The position numbers and the translations under genes are program-made. Source: [Clostridium] aerotolerans DSM 5434 (GTDB taxonomy: Bacteria; Bacillota; Clostridia; Lachnospirales; Lachnospiraceae). From it: a stretch of 64,000 bases of DNA. This document shows positions 57,153 to 64,000 of this stretch, one piece after another. Where the stretch lies: the NCBI RefSeq assembly GCF_000687555.1, contig NZ_JHWJ01000002.1, positions 310,001 through 374,000 on the forward strand, written 5' to 3'. Below the pieces are notes generated by a model, which worked only from the letters and a program-made list of their open reading frames with translations, ran no database searches and had not been told where the DNA came from. Numbering within the stretch: position 1 is the stretch's first letter; each line of letters starts with the position of its first letter.

Positions 57153-58206
57153 CCCCGTACACTGGAATCTGATATTGATTTAATTCCAGATTTTCTGCTG
57201 CTCCATTTATAAGAGTATTTTTAATATCATAGATTCCCTCCAACGCAAGAATCCTGGCTTCCATTTGAGAAATTCTTATAATACAGCCTCGTTCTCCAAG
57301 ACCTTCCCAGGACGCCCTCAATTCTTTTAAGTAGGCTTCCGCGGCATCTTTTATCAGAGCTTTCAGGGTCTCTGCCTCATAACCTTCTTCATATTCCAGA
57401 GTACAAGCTATCTGCACTTTTACTTCTTCTGCTGTATCCACTGTGACGACGTGGTCGATTGGAGCAAGTCCATCTCCCTTTCCGGTGCCTGAAGGATCTA
57501 TAGTTTCCTGTGCCGTCTGAATAAGAAGGTCTGATGCCTTATTATAATTAGAATCCAGAATGGTCAGCTTAACCGTGGAAGGGCCATTCCATGCCCTTGT
57601 AATCTTTGTGGCTCCTACTCCAGGAATTCCATTTGTTTTGATTAGATAATCCTTTCGATTTCCACTAAATGTCTTTTCACTAAAAGAACTCATATAAATA
57701 GCACGAAAATCGTCTGTATCCTCTTCATTTTCGCCCGGAATCAGCAGATCAGTAACTTCCAAAGAGGTAAGTCCTGAAATACTCTCGATTGGTACCAGGC
57801 GGCCTGAAAGCCGATTACCTGCCTCTCCTGCTGTTTCACTTTCTAAATGAAACACTCCATCTCCAACAATTTTAGTGACGGTATAATAATAAATGCCCAA
57901 CCGGAAACGCTGACCTGGTAAAATAGTAACATCAGAGGGTGTTGCTTTTGCCTTTATCACCGCTTTTGTTGCAGGTCTTGGCTCCATTCCCCGTTCTGCT
58001 GCCCTGCGGATTAAGTTTTCTCTGGAAGCAGTCTGTGCAAATGTTTCTTTTAGAATCGTATCAAACTCTATGTACATAACCTGCATTTCTGCAGCAGCAG
58101 CGGAAAGTGCTGTATAGACAAGTGATCCTTCTCTTTTATCGAGACCTTTTGGAACACGGTCCAGCATTCGTTTTATAATGACTTCATAAGTCATGTCTTC
58201 ATACAT
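57127..58206 (-). CDS. Baseplate J-like protein (XkdT-like)
   Basis: 359 residues: GLDKREGSLVYTALSAAAAEM, IKAKATPSDVTILPGQRF, VGATKITRAWNGPSTVKLTIL, and C-terminal GIYDKNTLING-like end. This is the gpJ/XkdT wedge protein of contractile tails. It overlaps its neighbours by 1 and 26 bp. Confidence 0.92.
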   Translation of the reverse strand: MYEDMTYEVIIKRMLDRVPKGLDKREGSLVYTALSAAAAEMQVMYIEFDTILKETFAQTASRENLIRRAAERGMEPRPATKAVIKAKATPSDVTILPGQRFRLGIYYYTVTKIVGDGVFHLESETAGEAGNRLSGRLVPIESISGLTSLEVTDLLIPGENEEDTDDFRAIYMSSFSEKTFSGNRKDYLIKTNGIPGVGATKITRAWNGPSTVKLTILDSNYNKASDLLIQTAQETIDPSGTGKGDGLAPIDHVVTVDTAEEVKVQIACTLEYEEGYEAETLKALIKDAAEAYLKELRASWEGLGERGCIIRISQMEARILALEGIYDIKNTLINGAAENLELNQYQIPVYGGAEIDSRS

Positions 58207-58607
58207 TAAATACTCACCTCTTTCTCTGCCTCAATTTCCCCCCATTGGGTATGCACGGTAAATGTTACATGGAGCTTTCGCTCATTTATATCAAAGAAAA
58301 AGGAATCCACATCAGAAATCCTGTCATCTTGAATTAAGGCTTCCCGTATTCTCTTTTTTATTTTAGCCTTAACAAGCCCCGATGACTTTCCAAATAGGTC
58401 CTTTAATTCTGAACCATAATTCCAGCTGTAGATGAGCCATTCAAATCGCTCCGTATACAAGATACAATATACAGATTGTTTTACGGCTTCCAAGCCATCT
58501 ACCATATCGATAATTCTTTTATTTTCCACATCCAGCTTAAATGTTTTTGATGGTTTCTGTACAATTTTTAAATTCTTCTGTAAAATATCACCTGTCGTGG
58601 GAAGCAT
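58206..58607 (-). CDS. XkdS-like baseplate protein (DUF2634)
   Basis: 133 residues: KTFKLDVENKRIIDMVDGLEAV, CILYTERFEWLIYSWNYGSEL, LIQDDRISDVDSFFFD, VHTQWGEIEAEKEVSI. This matches the XkdS/gp25-like lysozyme-fold wedge. The ATG at 58607 has AGGAGG six bases upstream, better than the TTG at 58610. Confidence 0.9.
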   Translation of the reverse strand: MLPTTGDILQKNLKIVQKPSKTFKLDVENKRIIDMVDGLEAVKQSVYCILYTERFEWLIYSWNYGSELKDLFGKSSGLVKAKIKKRIREALIQDDRISDVDSFFFDINERKLHVTFTVHTQWGEIEAEKEVSI

Positions 58608-58622
58608 CAAATTCCTCCTTTC

Positions 58623-58937
58623 TTACCAAGTGCCTATAACTACATACTGCTGTCCGCCCCGTTTTTGAAGAAGAAGCACCTTTTTCCCTGTTTTTATTTC
58701 ACCTTTTACTAAAACCGTAACTTCTCCTACCCCAGGAATATTCATTATCCTGTTGTGGTCTTTTAATTGGTCTGGGATGAGGATCTGGGAGGGGAACAAA
58801 ACGATCTTCTCACTGATTCGTATTTCAATTGGTGATTCACTGACTACGGTACCGGGAATGACATCGCAAGGATCTCCGGCTTCTACCGCCTGAATTACAA
58901 TTCTTTTTATATTATCAATCCACTCAACATCAGCCAT
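58623..58937 (-). CDS. XkdR-like phage protein (DUF2577)
   Basis: 104 residues: MADVEWIDNIKRIVIQAVEA, PIEIRISEKIVLFPSQILIP, VTVLVKGEIKTGKKVLLLQ, ending QQYVVIGTW. Same gene order as PBSX xkdR between xkdQ and xkdS. It overlaps the XkdQ-like gene by 8 bp. Confidence 0.88.
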   Translation of the reverse strand: MADVEWIDNIKRIVIQAVEAGDPCDVIPGTVVSESPIEIRISEKIVLFPSQILIPDQLKDHNRIMNIPGVGEVTVLVKGEIKTGKKVLLLQKRGGQQYVVIGTW

Positions 58938-59886
58938 AAATATTAGCTCCTCTCAACGTTAAATCCATGGTATGAGTTCCCGTATCAATCTTATGGGTCA
59001 CTGTTTCTACCAGCAGAAAATTTTTAAGCTCAATGTCATTGGTATCCATAATAACAGGAAGAATACAGCCTGCACGTACCCTGATATCTCCAAAGGCATC
59101 CTTGATAGACAGACTTCTGGAAGGACGGTTATATAAATTTAAATAATTCTCTGCAATGGACTGGCCGTCAGCCCCTTCATCAATGGATTCATCTTTTTGC
59201 AAAATGCCCCATTTATTAATGTTTTCCGTACTCTTTGTGAGAAAAATCTCTCGTTTCTGGGTATTCTTATCGTCGCGGTAGAGCTTGATCTGATTGTAAG
59301 TGTTGCTGTCAATGCTGATCTTATAGTCATAGTCAAGAGCGGTTTTATTGTCAATGACCACATTTAACTTCATGTTCTCCACATCTTTTAATACAAGCTT
59401 TCCTGCATTGTCGTAGAATACAAATATCTTTTTCTTATTTATCATAGTAAGATCCAGATTGTTTTTAATGATGTCAAATAAGGTTTTATCTTTTTCATTT
59501 CTGGTAAGTTTCTCACCGGTATCTTCCAGCTCTCCAACATTCAGGTTATAATCTCCGGCTATCATTTTAATTAAGTCGCCAGCTGTTAAATCAATGTAAT
59601 TGTAGCTGTCCTTATTTTTTAAATACCTCAGCTGATCATAGGCGGTGACCTTTACCTGGCCGTTACTGTTCCAGCTTCGTTCAAATATAAAGCCAAAGAA
59701 GACTGGAGTCCCATCCACATCCAGTCGGAGGGCATTGCCCTCCTCAATGTTCAGGATGTTGTCAGGGATCAGCGTAAACGTACATTTTCCCGGCTGACCG
59801 CTGCGCTGTGTCTCCCAGGTGATACTTCCCTGGACAACCGGCTCGTAAACGGTCTTGCCATTTTGAATATATAAATGAGCTTCCAC
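58930..59886 (-). CDS. XkdQ-like phage baseplate hub protein
   Basis: 318 residues from a GTG at 59886 with GGAGGGGAAC upstream. EAHLYIQNGKTVYEPVVQGS, GNALRLDVDGTPVFFGFIFE, KNKDSYNYIDLTAGDLIKMI, VTHKIDTGTHTMDLTLRG. These fit the XkdQ / late-control-D-like hub. A longer frame to 59985 would overlap the LysM gene's 3' end and was not chosen. Confidence 0.88.
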   Translation of the reverse strand: MEAHLYIQNGKTVYEPVVQGSITWETQRSGQPGKCTFTLIPDNILNIEEGNALRLDVDGTPVFFGFIFERSWNSNGQVKVTAYDQLRYLKNKDSYNYIDLTAGDLIKMIAGDYNLNVGELEDTGEKLTRNEKDKTLFDIIKNNLDLTMINKKKIFVFYDNAGKLVLKDVENMKLNVVIDNKTALDYDYKISIDSNTYNQIKLYRDDKNTQKREIFLTKSTENINKWGILQKDESIDEGADGQSIAENYLNLYNRPSRSLSIKDAFGDIRVRAGCILPVIMDTNDIELKNFLLVETVTHKIDTGTHTMDLTLRGANIYG

Positions 59887-59900
59887 TGTTCCCCTCCCTT

Positions 59901-60566
59901 CTATGGCAATGTAAGAATCTGCCCTGGATAAATCAGATTCGGGTTCTTTATTTTGTCTTTGTTCAGCTGATGAATTTCCGGCCATCTGCTGCCATTACCA
60001 AGCTGTTTTTTTGCAATGGACCAAAGACAATCGCCCTTTACTACGGTATAGCTTTTTTCTTTGGGTGCCTCTCCCTCACGCTCGCCTTCTGTTTGTTCTG
60101 CCTCAGCTTCTTCCTTATCTACCAGGACAAAGTTCATGATGTGAGTTCCGTAGTGCCTGTATTCTTTCATGGAAATGGATACAAGCAGATCAAGCCCCTG
60201 GCTGACATCATCTGACACCTTATAGTCTTCCAGAGTCACATCAAGGCTTGTATCAAACAGGCTGTCTCCACCGAAGTCTTCTCGTACAACAGTAAATTCA
60301 AAAGGTTTTCTTTCCTTTTTTAAGGCTTCCAGCTTGCCCAGAAAATCTTCTGCATTTTCAATGCTCCCGTCCCATACGGCTGATGGATAATCCATTTGGG
60401 GAATGGTCACATCAATACTGATTTCTGCCAGTCCGGAGGGCTTTAAGAGGTTAATTTCTTCCCCATTTATTAAGTTGGCTGTTTTGTTCTGGCCACTGTA
60501 TTTTACAGGGATTTTCTCTGGTGGTAATGGAAGCCGCATATCATCTATGTATACCTCATAAGCCAT
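59901..60566 (-). CDS. XkdP-like LysM tail protein
   Basis: 221 residues. The N-terminal two thirds match the XkdP tail-tip/tube-initiator type (MRLPLPPEKIPVKYSGQNKT, EINLLKPSGLAEISIDVTIP). The C-terminus is a LysM domain (YTVVKGDCLWSIAKKQLG, WPEIHQLNKDKIKNPNLIYP) that can bind peptidoglycan. A Glu-rich linker joins them. Its ATG overlaps the tape-measure stop. Confidence 0.9.
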   Translation of the reverse strand: MAYEVYIDDMRLPLPPEKIPVKYSGQNKTANLINGEEINLLKPSGLAEISIDVTIPQMDYPSAVWDGSIENAEDFLGKLEALKKERKPFEFTVVREDFGGDSLFDTSLDVTLEDYKVSDDVSQGLDLLVSISMKEYRHYGTHIMNFVLVDKEEAEAEQTEGEREGEAPKEKSYTVVKGDCLWSIAKKQLGNGSRWPEIHQLNKDKIKNPNLIYPGQILTLP

Positions 60567-63046
60567 TATCCAATCACTCCTTCCGCAAAGGCAAACAGTG
60601 CTTCGGATGTTGAATCTTTTAACATGTTGGAGACCATATCTGCATCTGCAACGCTTCGGATTGTGTTATTATTGTTAATATCCAGTTTTAGATCCGCAAG
60701 GGTAAATCGGTTGATCACTTCCTGCTCTGCCACATCTCTCATGTATTTTAATTCTTCATCCATGGAATCCAGGGAGTTTGACATTGCTGCTGTGTTCATT
60801 GCGGTGTCACCGGTATTTTTTGAAATATCCTGGAATCCGGAAGCTCCGCCAGTTGCGTTGTTGTTTAAGTTGTTTAGTAGCGCTGATGTATCAGGCTGAT
60901 TATCCTCACCTAAATTGCCACCATAATTGTTTGGGTCCAATGGGTTGTTTCCCTCATTGAGAAAACCTTTCATTCCCTTAAAGGGATCTTTTGATAAATT
61001 ATCACCCGAATTATAACCTTTCTTTGCCGCTCCTTCTATGTCTATAAAATTAGCCTGCTCTAATAATTCTTTAAAACTTGCATCTTCATTATTTTTATAG
61101 AATTTATTAGCATCGTATTTCTTGTCCCCTAAACGCTTCTCAATATCCGACTTCATTGCAGAGAGATTCTCTTTCTGCACTATTATCATACTTTCAAATT
61201 TTGAACCAAATATTTTGTCAATTGCTTTTGCCACTTTTTGAAGTGCTCCAAGAATTGTATCAGTCATGGAAAAAAATAATTCAACCGCAGTGCCAACAGG
61301 GTTAGTAAATACATTTCCTATAAAATTAGCAAGTTTGAAAAATATTTGTTTAAGTTCTGAAATGATTGCCTCAATAAATATTTTCATAAATGTAAAAATG
61401 TTCATAACTACTGCTCCCAATGTGGTAAAGAAACCGCATATTAATCCAGTTGCGCTTAATGAAGTTCCCGTTAATTTATTAATCAATCCAATAACTGCAT
61501 AAAAAACTACAATTAATATGATAACTGCTGCAATTATAAGACCAATGGGAGATGTCCAAAACGCTGCGTTTAAAGCATTCTGTGCTACTGTCAGAACCAT
61601 AGTTGCTGCAGCCGAAGCTAAATCACAGGCTGCTTTTGCATTTAGAGCTGCTATAATTCCAAAAATAATTGGTGCTATAATGGCCCAATTATCAGAGATA
61701 AAACCTCCCACAATCCCGATTCCTAGTCCCAACATGCCAAATATTCCATTAATTTCGTCCACTTTACCTTGTAAACCAGTTGTAAAATCATTGATTATAT
61801 TAGTTATAAACATGACTGCCCCAGTCATTGGACCAGCCAGGCCTGTATTTATTGTATTGGCAAGTGAGGTTATCGCACTGCTGGCGTTGCCGAACTTTAG
61901 CTGATTTAATTCTTCTAAATGTTGTGAGGATGTGCTTACCGATCCATTTAACTCAGACAATGCTGCTAAACCTTGCTGCCCCAACTCTCCCCATGAGTTA
62001 CCAAACAACTTAGTTCCAGCAATATTTCTACTTACCGGATCATCCATGGTATTTAGAGCATTTACCGTTTCCAAAAATGCCTGTTTGGCAGCTTCTCCTC
62101 CACTGCCGAATGCATCTGTCATCCTTCCTGCATCAAGTCCCAGAGCAGCAAACCCCTCAGATGCATCTTTTCCTCCGCTGACAGCCTTCTTTGAAAACTC
62201 GTTGACTGCATTGCCTAATGAACTGATGGAAACATTGCCGTTTTGTGCCCCGTTCACCAGCATATTAAACATTTCCTGCCCGCCAATTCCAAGAGACTTA
62301 AATTTGTCACTGCTGGCATTTATGGTTTCCAGTAAATCCCCATTTTTATTGAGCCCTGCCTGGGTCGCCTGTATGATTAAATCAAATGCTTCCGCTCCCT
62401 GAAGTCCAAATTGCTGCTGTAGTGTTCCTGCTGACTTAATACTATCTGTCAGACCATAGCCAAAGGTGTCCTGTAAAAGCAGACCTGCCCGGGTAACTGA
62501 TTCCAAGCCATCACCTGTCAGCCCCGTTAACTGATTTACAGCTGACAGACTTTGTGCTGCCTCCTGAGGACTTTTGCTCATATTATCAGCAAATAGACTT
62601 TTGGTGCTTTCTTTCGTAAGTTCAAGATCCTGGCCCTTCATTCCCGTTTGTGCCTGTATGATATTACCAGAAGTATTTATACTATCTGCCCGAGATAAAA
62701 TATCCAGCGGATTATGATCAATTCCCATTTTATCCAGTCCACCCATAAAGCTTTTCCAGACTTCTTTAAGTTTTTTTATTTTTTTCTCATTTTCATCTGT
62801 AGCTTTATTTAAATCATTCTGTTTTTGTTCAACACCAGCCACTGTATCCGTTATTTCTCTATACTCGCCATCTATAATATCAAGTTTTCTTCCCATGTTT
62901 TCAAAAGATGAAACATTAACGGCCAAGGTATTTAATCTCTGAAAATTCATAAGAGACGTTGTCGTCTTCTTAATTGAATCATCTATTACACTTAAAGCGG
63001 TACTCATTCCATCATAGATGGCAAGAGAATATTCCACTGAAGCCAA
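60566..63046 (-). CDS. Phage tail tape measure protein
   Basis: 826 residues. N-terminal coiled coil (residues 25-95), TP901-like core around 130-400 with QAAQSLSAVNQLTGLTGDGL and GLDAGRMTDAFGSGGEAA, then long hydrophobic segments (about 460-560: NWAIIAPIIFGIIAALNAKA, PIGLIIAAVIILIVVFYAVI). It sets tail length and may help DNA entry. Short compared with long-tail siphophages, so a short tail is predicted. Confidence 0.92.
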   Translation of the reverse strand: MASVEYSLAIYDGMSTALSVIDDSIKKTTTSLMNFQRLNTLAVNVSSFENMGRKLDIIDGEYREITDTVAGVEQKQNDLNKATDENEKKIKKLKEVWKSFMGGLDKMGIDHNPLDILSRADSINTSGNIIQAQTGMKGQDLELTKESTKSLFADNMSKSPQEAAQSLSAVNQLTGLTGDGLESVTRAGLLLQDTFGYGLTDSIKSAGTLQQQFGLQGAEAFDLIIQATQAGLNKNGDLLETINASSDKFKSLGIGGQEMFNMLVNGAQNGNVSISSLGNAVNEFSKKAVSGGKDASEGFAALGLDAGRMTDAFGSGGEAAKQAFLETVNALNTMDDPVSRNIAGTKLFGNSWGELGQQGLAALSELNGSVSTSSQHLEELNQLKFGNASSAITSLANTINTGLAGPMTGAVMFITNIINDFTTGLQGKVDEINGIFGMLGLGIGIVGGFISDNWAIIAPIIFGIIAALNAKAACDLASAAATMVLTVAQNALNAAFWTSPIGLIIAAVIILIVVFYAVIGLINKLTGTSLSATGLICGFFTTLGAVVMNIFTFMKIFIEAIISELKQIFFKLANFIGNVFTNPVGTAVELFFSMTDTILGALQKVAKAIDKIFGSKFESMIIVQKENLSAMKSDIEKRLGDKKYDANKFYKNNEDASFKELLEQANFIDIEGAAKKGYNSGDNLSKDPFKGMKGFLNEGNNPLDPNNYGGNLGEDNQPDTSALLNNLNNNATGGASGFQDISKNTGDTAMNTAAMSNSLDSMDEELKYMRDVAEQEVINRFTLADLKLDINNNNTIRSVADADMVSNMLKDSTSEALFAFAEGVIG

Positions 63047-63105
63047 ACCTATCTCCTCCTTTCCTATTATGATAGGAAGAACGTCCCCATAGACGTTCTT
63101 CCTTG

Positions 63106-63273
63106 TTACCTGTATTTACCTGCCTTTGCCTTATCCGCTTCTTTCTTATCATGCTCAAGCTTTAACTGCACCGCTGCAATGACAAAAGCACGTTCATACC
63201 GGTCAAGACTCAAAAACTCGTGAGGCCATTTGTGGATTTTATGAAGGCAATAGTAGGCTACATTGGCCTCCAT
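63106..63273 (-). CDS. Tail assembly chaperone second part (T of G-GT), 55 codons
   Basis: MEANVAYYCLHKIHKWPHEF begins it, then LSLDRYERAFVIAAVQLKLE and a Lys/Ala-rich end. It has AAGGAGG five bases before the ATG and could be translated alone. The same frame is also reached by a -1 shift from the upstream gene at A AAA AAC (63291-63297), adding Leu-Ile-Glu-Gly-Gly-Asp before the Met. Its position between XkdN-like and tape measure genes is the classic place of the T part of the G-GT pair. Confidence 0.82.
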   Translation of the reverse strand: MEANVAYYCLHKIHKWPHEFLSLDRYERAFVIAAVQLKLEHDKKEADKAKAGKYR

Positions 63274-63287
63274 ATCGCCTCCTTCAA

Positions 63288-63716
63288 TTAGTTTTTTGCT
63301 TCTTCTACCTGCTCTTCCATGGTGCTGTCAAAGCCGTTGACCTGCTGGATCTTCTCCAGATAGCCAGCGTACTCCCCGGCTGTCAGCATAGCCTTTAACA
63401 GCGCATCAGCGCCCATGACGTGGTAAGAATCCTGTAATGCTTTATCATTTAAATTTGGATAAACGGTACATTCTGACGCCAGCTTTCCAAGATATAAGTT
63501 AAAGTCCGTTTCCTGAGTGTACTGGCCCTTTTTGCCGGATACTGGAACTCTTTTTGTACATTCTTTTCTTAAATCCTCATCTTCCTTAGAGGTAATGGCC
63601 TTGATTTCCCATTCTACCGGCTTTTTATCCGCTCCCAGGAAACGTTTGGATGCCACATATTTTTCACGATCTGCCTTTACTGCATTCTGACTTAAAAAAC
63701 AACTTAAATCTCCCAT
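63288..63716 (-). CDS. XkdN-like tail assembly chaperone (G part)
   Basis: 142 residues: MGDLSCFLSQNAVKADREKY, EWEIKAITSKEDEDLRKECT, NLYLGKLASECTVYPNLNDK, ALLKAMLTAGEYAGYLEKIQ, ending in an acidic EEQVEEAKN. It keeps the tape measure soluble during tail assembly. AAAAGGAG precedes the ATG. The last sense codons are GCA AAA AAC directly before the TAA stop, a canonical slippery sequence. Confidence 0.92.
   Translation of the reverse strand: MGDLSCFLSQNAVKADREKYVASKRFLGADKKPVEWEIKAITSKEDEDLRKECTKRVPVSGKKGQYTQETDFNLYLGKLASECTVYPNLNDKALQDSYHVMGADALLKAMLTAGEYAGYLEKIQQVNGFDSTMEEQVEEAKN
63291..63297 (-). other. Programmed -1 frameshift site A AAA AAC
   Basis: Heptamer AAAAAAC in the X XXY YYZ register of the XkdN-like frame, immediately 5' of its stop codon. 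Slipping back one base leads into the 55-codon frame without a stop. A GAAGGAGGC...GCCT...CCTTC fold can form just downstream. Tail chaperone genes are known users of such shifts. Confidence 0.75.
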
Positions 63717-63737
63717 AACTTTACTCTCCTTTTATTC

Positions 63738-64000
63738 TTACTGCATTCCTGCGATTTTTCCAAAACGTTCTGGCATTTCCCAGCTTTCGAAGGTGAACTC
63801 AAACTCGTCTTCCAGGTATTCGCCGGTAGCGTCAAATTTAGTTAAAAGGCCACCATTTAAGTTACAATCCTTTAAAATAATGGTCTGTCTGCCTACGCTG
63901 GAGGTCGGATCTTCATTGGTCACCTGGATATCAAAATAGACATCCTTGCCAGACTGCTGATACTTGTACAAAATATCACGGAAAATGCTGGTGTTATAAT
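63738..64000 (-). CDS. Phage tail tube protein (XkdM-like), 5' end outside window
   Basis: The frame is open to the window edge. Visible: NTSIFRDILYKYQQSGKDVY, FDIQVTNEDPTSSVGRQTII, LKDCNLNGGLLTKFDATGEY, FTFESWEMPERFGKIAGMQ. This is the C-terminal part of the XkdM/DUF2001 tail tube family. A short frame from 63971 is not the real start. The upstream tail sheath gene would be expected beyond 64000. Confidence 0.85.
   Translation of the reverse strand, partial: YNTSIFRDILYKYQQSGKDVYFDIQVTNEDPTSSVGRQTIILKDCNLNGGLLTKFDATGEYLEDEFEFTFESWEMPERFGKIAGMQ

Overview
The window looks like the chromosome of a spore-forming, low-to-mid GC Firmicute of the Lachnospiraceae (Clostridium cluster XIVa; Lacrimispora/Hungatella-like). 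This rests on protein style and gene order: spoIIP-gpr-rpsT, hrcA-grpE-dnaK-dnaJ-prmA-rsmE, mtaB-ireB-ruvX-DUF1292-rnj, recO-era, and class II dimeric glyS. Genus-level placement is inference. Most genes are on the minus strand.

Region 1 (1-16.2 kb) is sugar uptake and its control. It holds the 5' part of an ABC sugar-binding lipoprotein gene divergent from an AraC regulator, and a LacI regulator whose promoter carries an operator also found at the lipoprotein gene. Next comes an eight-gene ribose-type operon (rbsB-rbsA-rbsC-like ABC importer, split transketolase, RpiB-like isomerase, VOC protein, transaldolase) with a FadR-type GntR gene upstream and TTGTATG/CATACAA operators. Last is a beta-glucoside PTS/6-phospho-beta-glucosidase operon behind a perfect RpiR-type palindrome and its rpiR gene.

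Region 2 (16.2-53.3 kb) is mostly housekeeping: glyS, recO, era, an M16C protease, RNase J, tRNA and ribosome modification (mtaB, thiI with a cysteine desulfurase, rsmE, prmA), the HrcA/CIRCE chaperone operon, hemW-lepA, sporulation genes spoIIP and gpr, and rpsT. Less ordinary items are a single reading frame fusing an AraC regulator to a lipoprotein-type siderophore-binding domain behind a DtxR-like iron box; a decayed fur gene exactly where Fur normally sits between DUF1292 and rnj; two 3D-domain wall proteins with dyad-bearing promoters; an HPr-like protein without the phospho-histidine; and a 27-residue holin-like type I toxin gene in the lepA-spoIIP gap.

Region 3 (53.3-64 kb) is a PBSX-like contractile-tail module read right to left: tail tube, tail chaperone with a canonical A AAA AAC frameshift site into a 55-codon second gene, tape measure, XkdP/Q/R/S/T-like baseplate genes, YmfQ-like protein, tail fibre, holin and amidase. 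It starts directly next to rpsT and runs off the window; no integrase, head or packaging gene is visible, so prophage and phage-tail-like particle cannot be told apart. Between fibre and holin lies a decayed tail-fibre-like reading frame in the opposite orientation, ending in a 12-bp inverted repeat shared with the fibre gene's 3' end.

No rRNA, tRNA, CRISPR array or insertion sequence was recognised.
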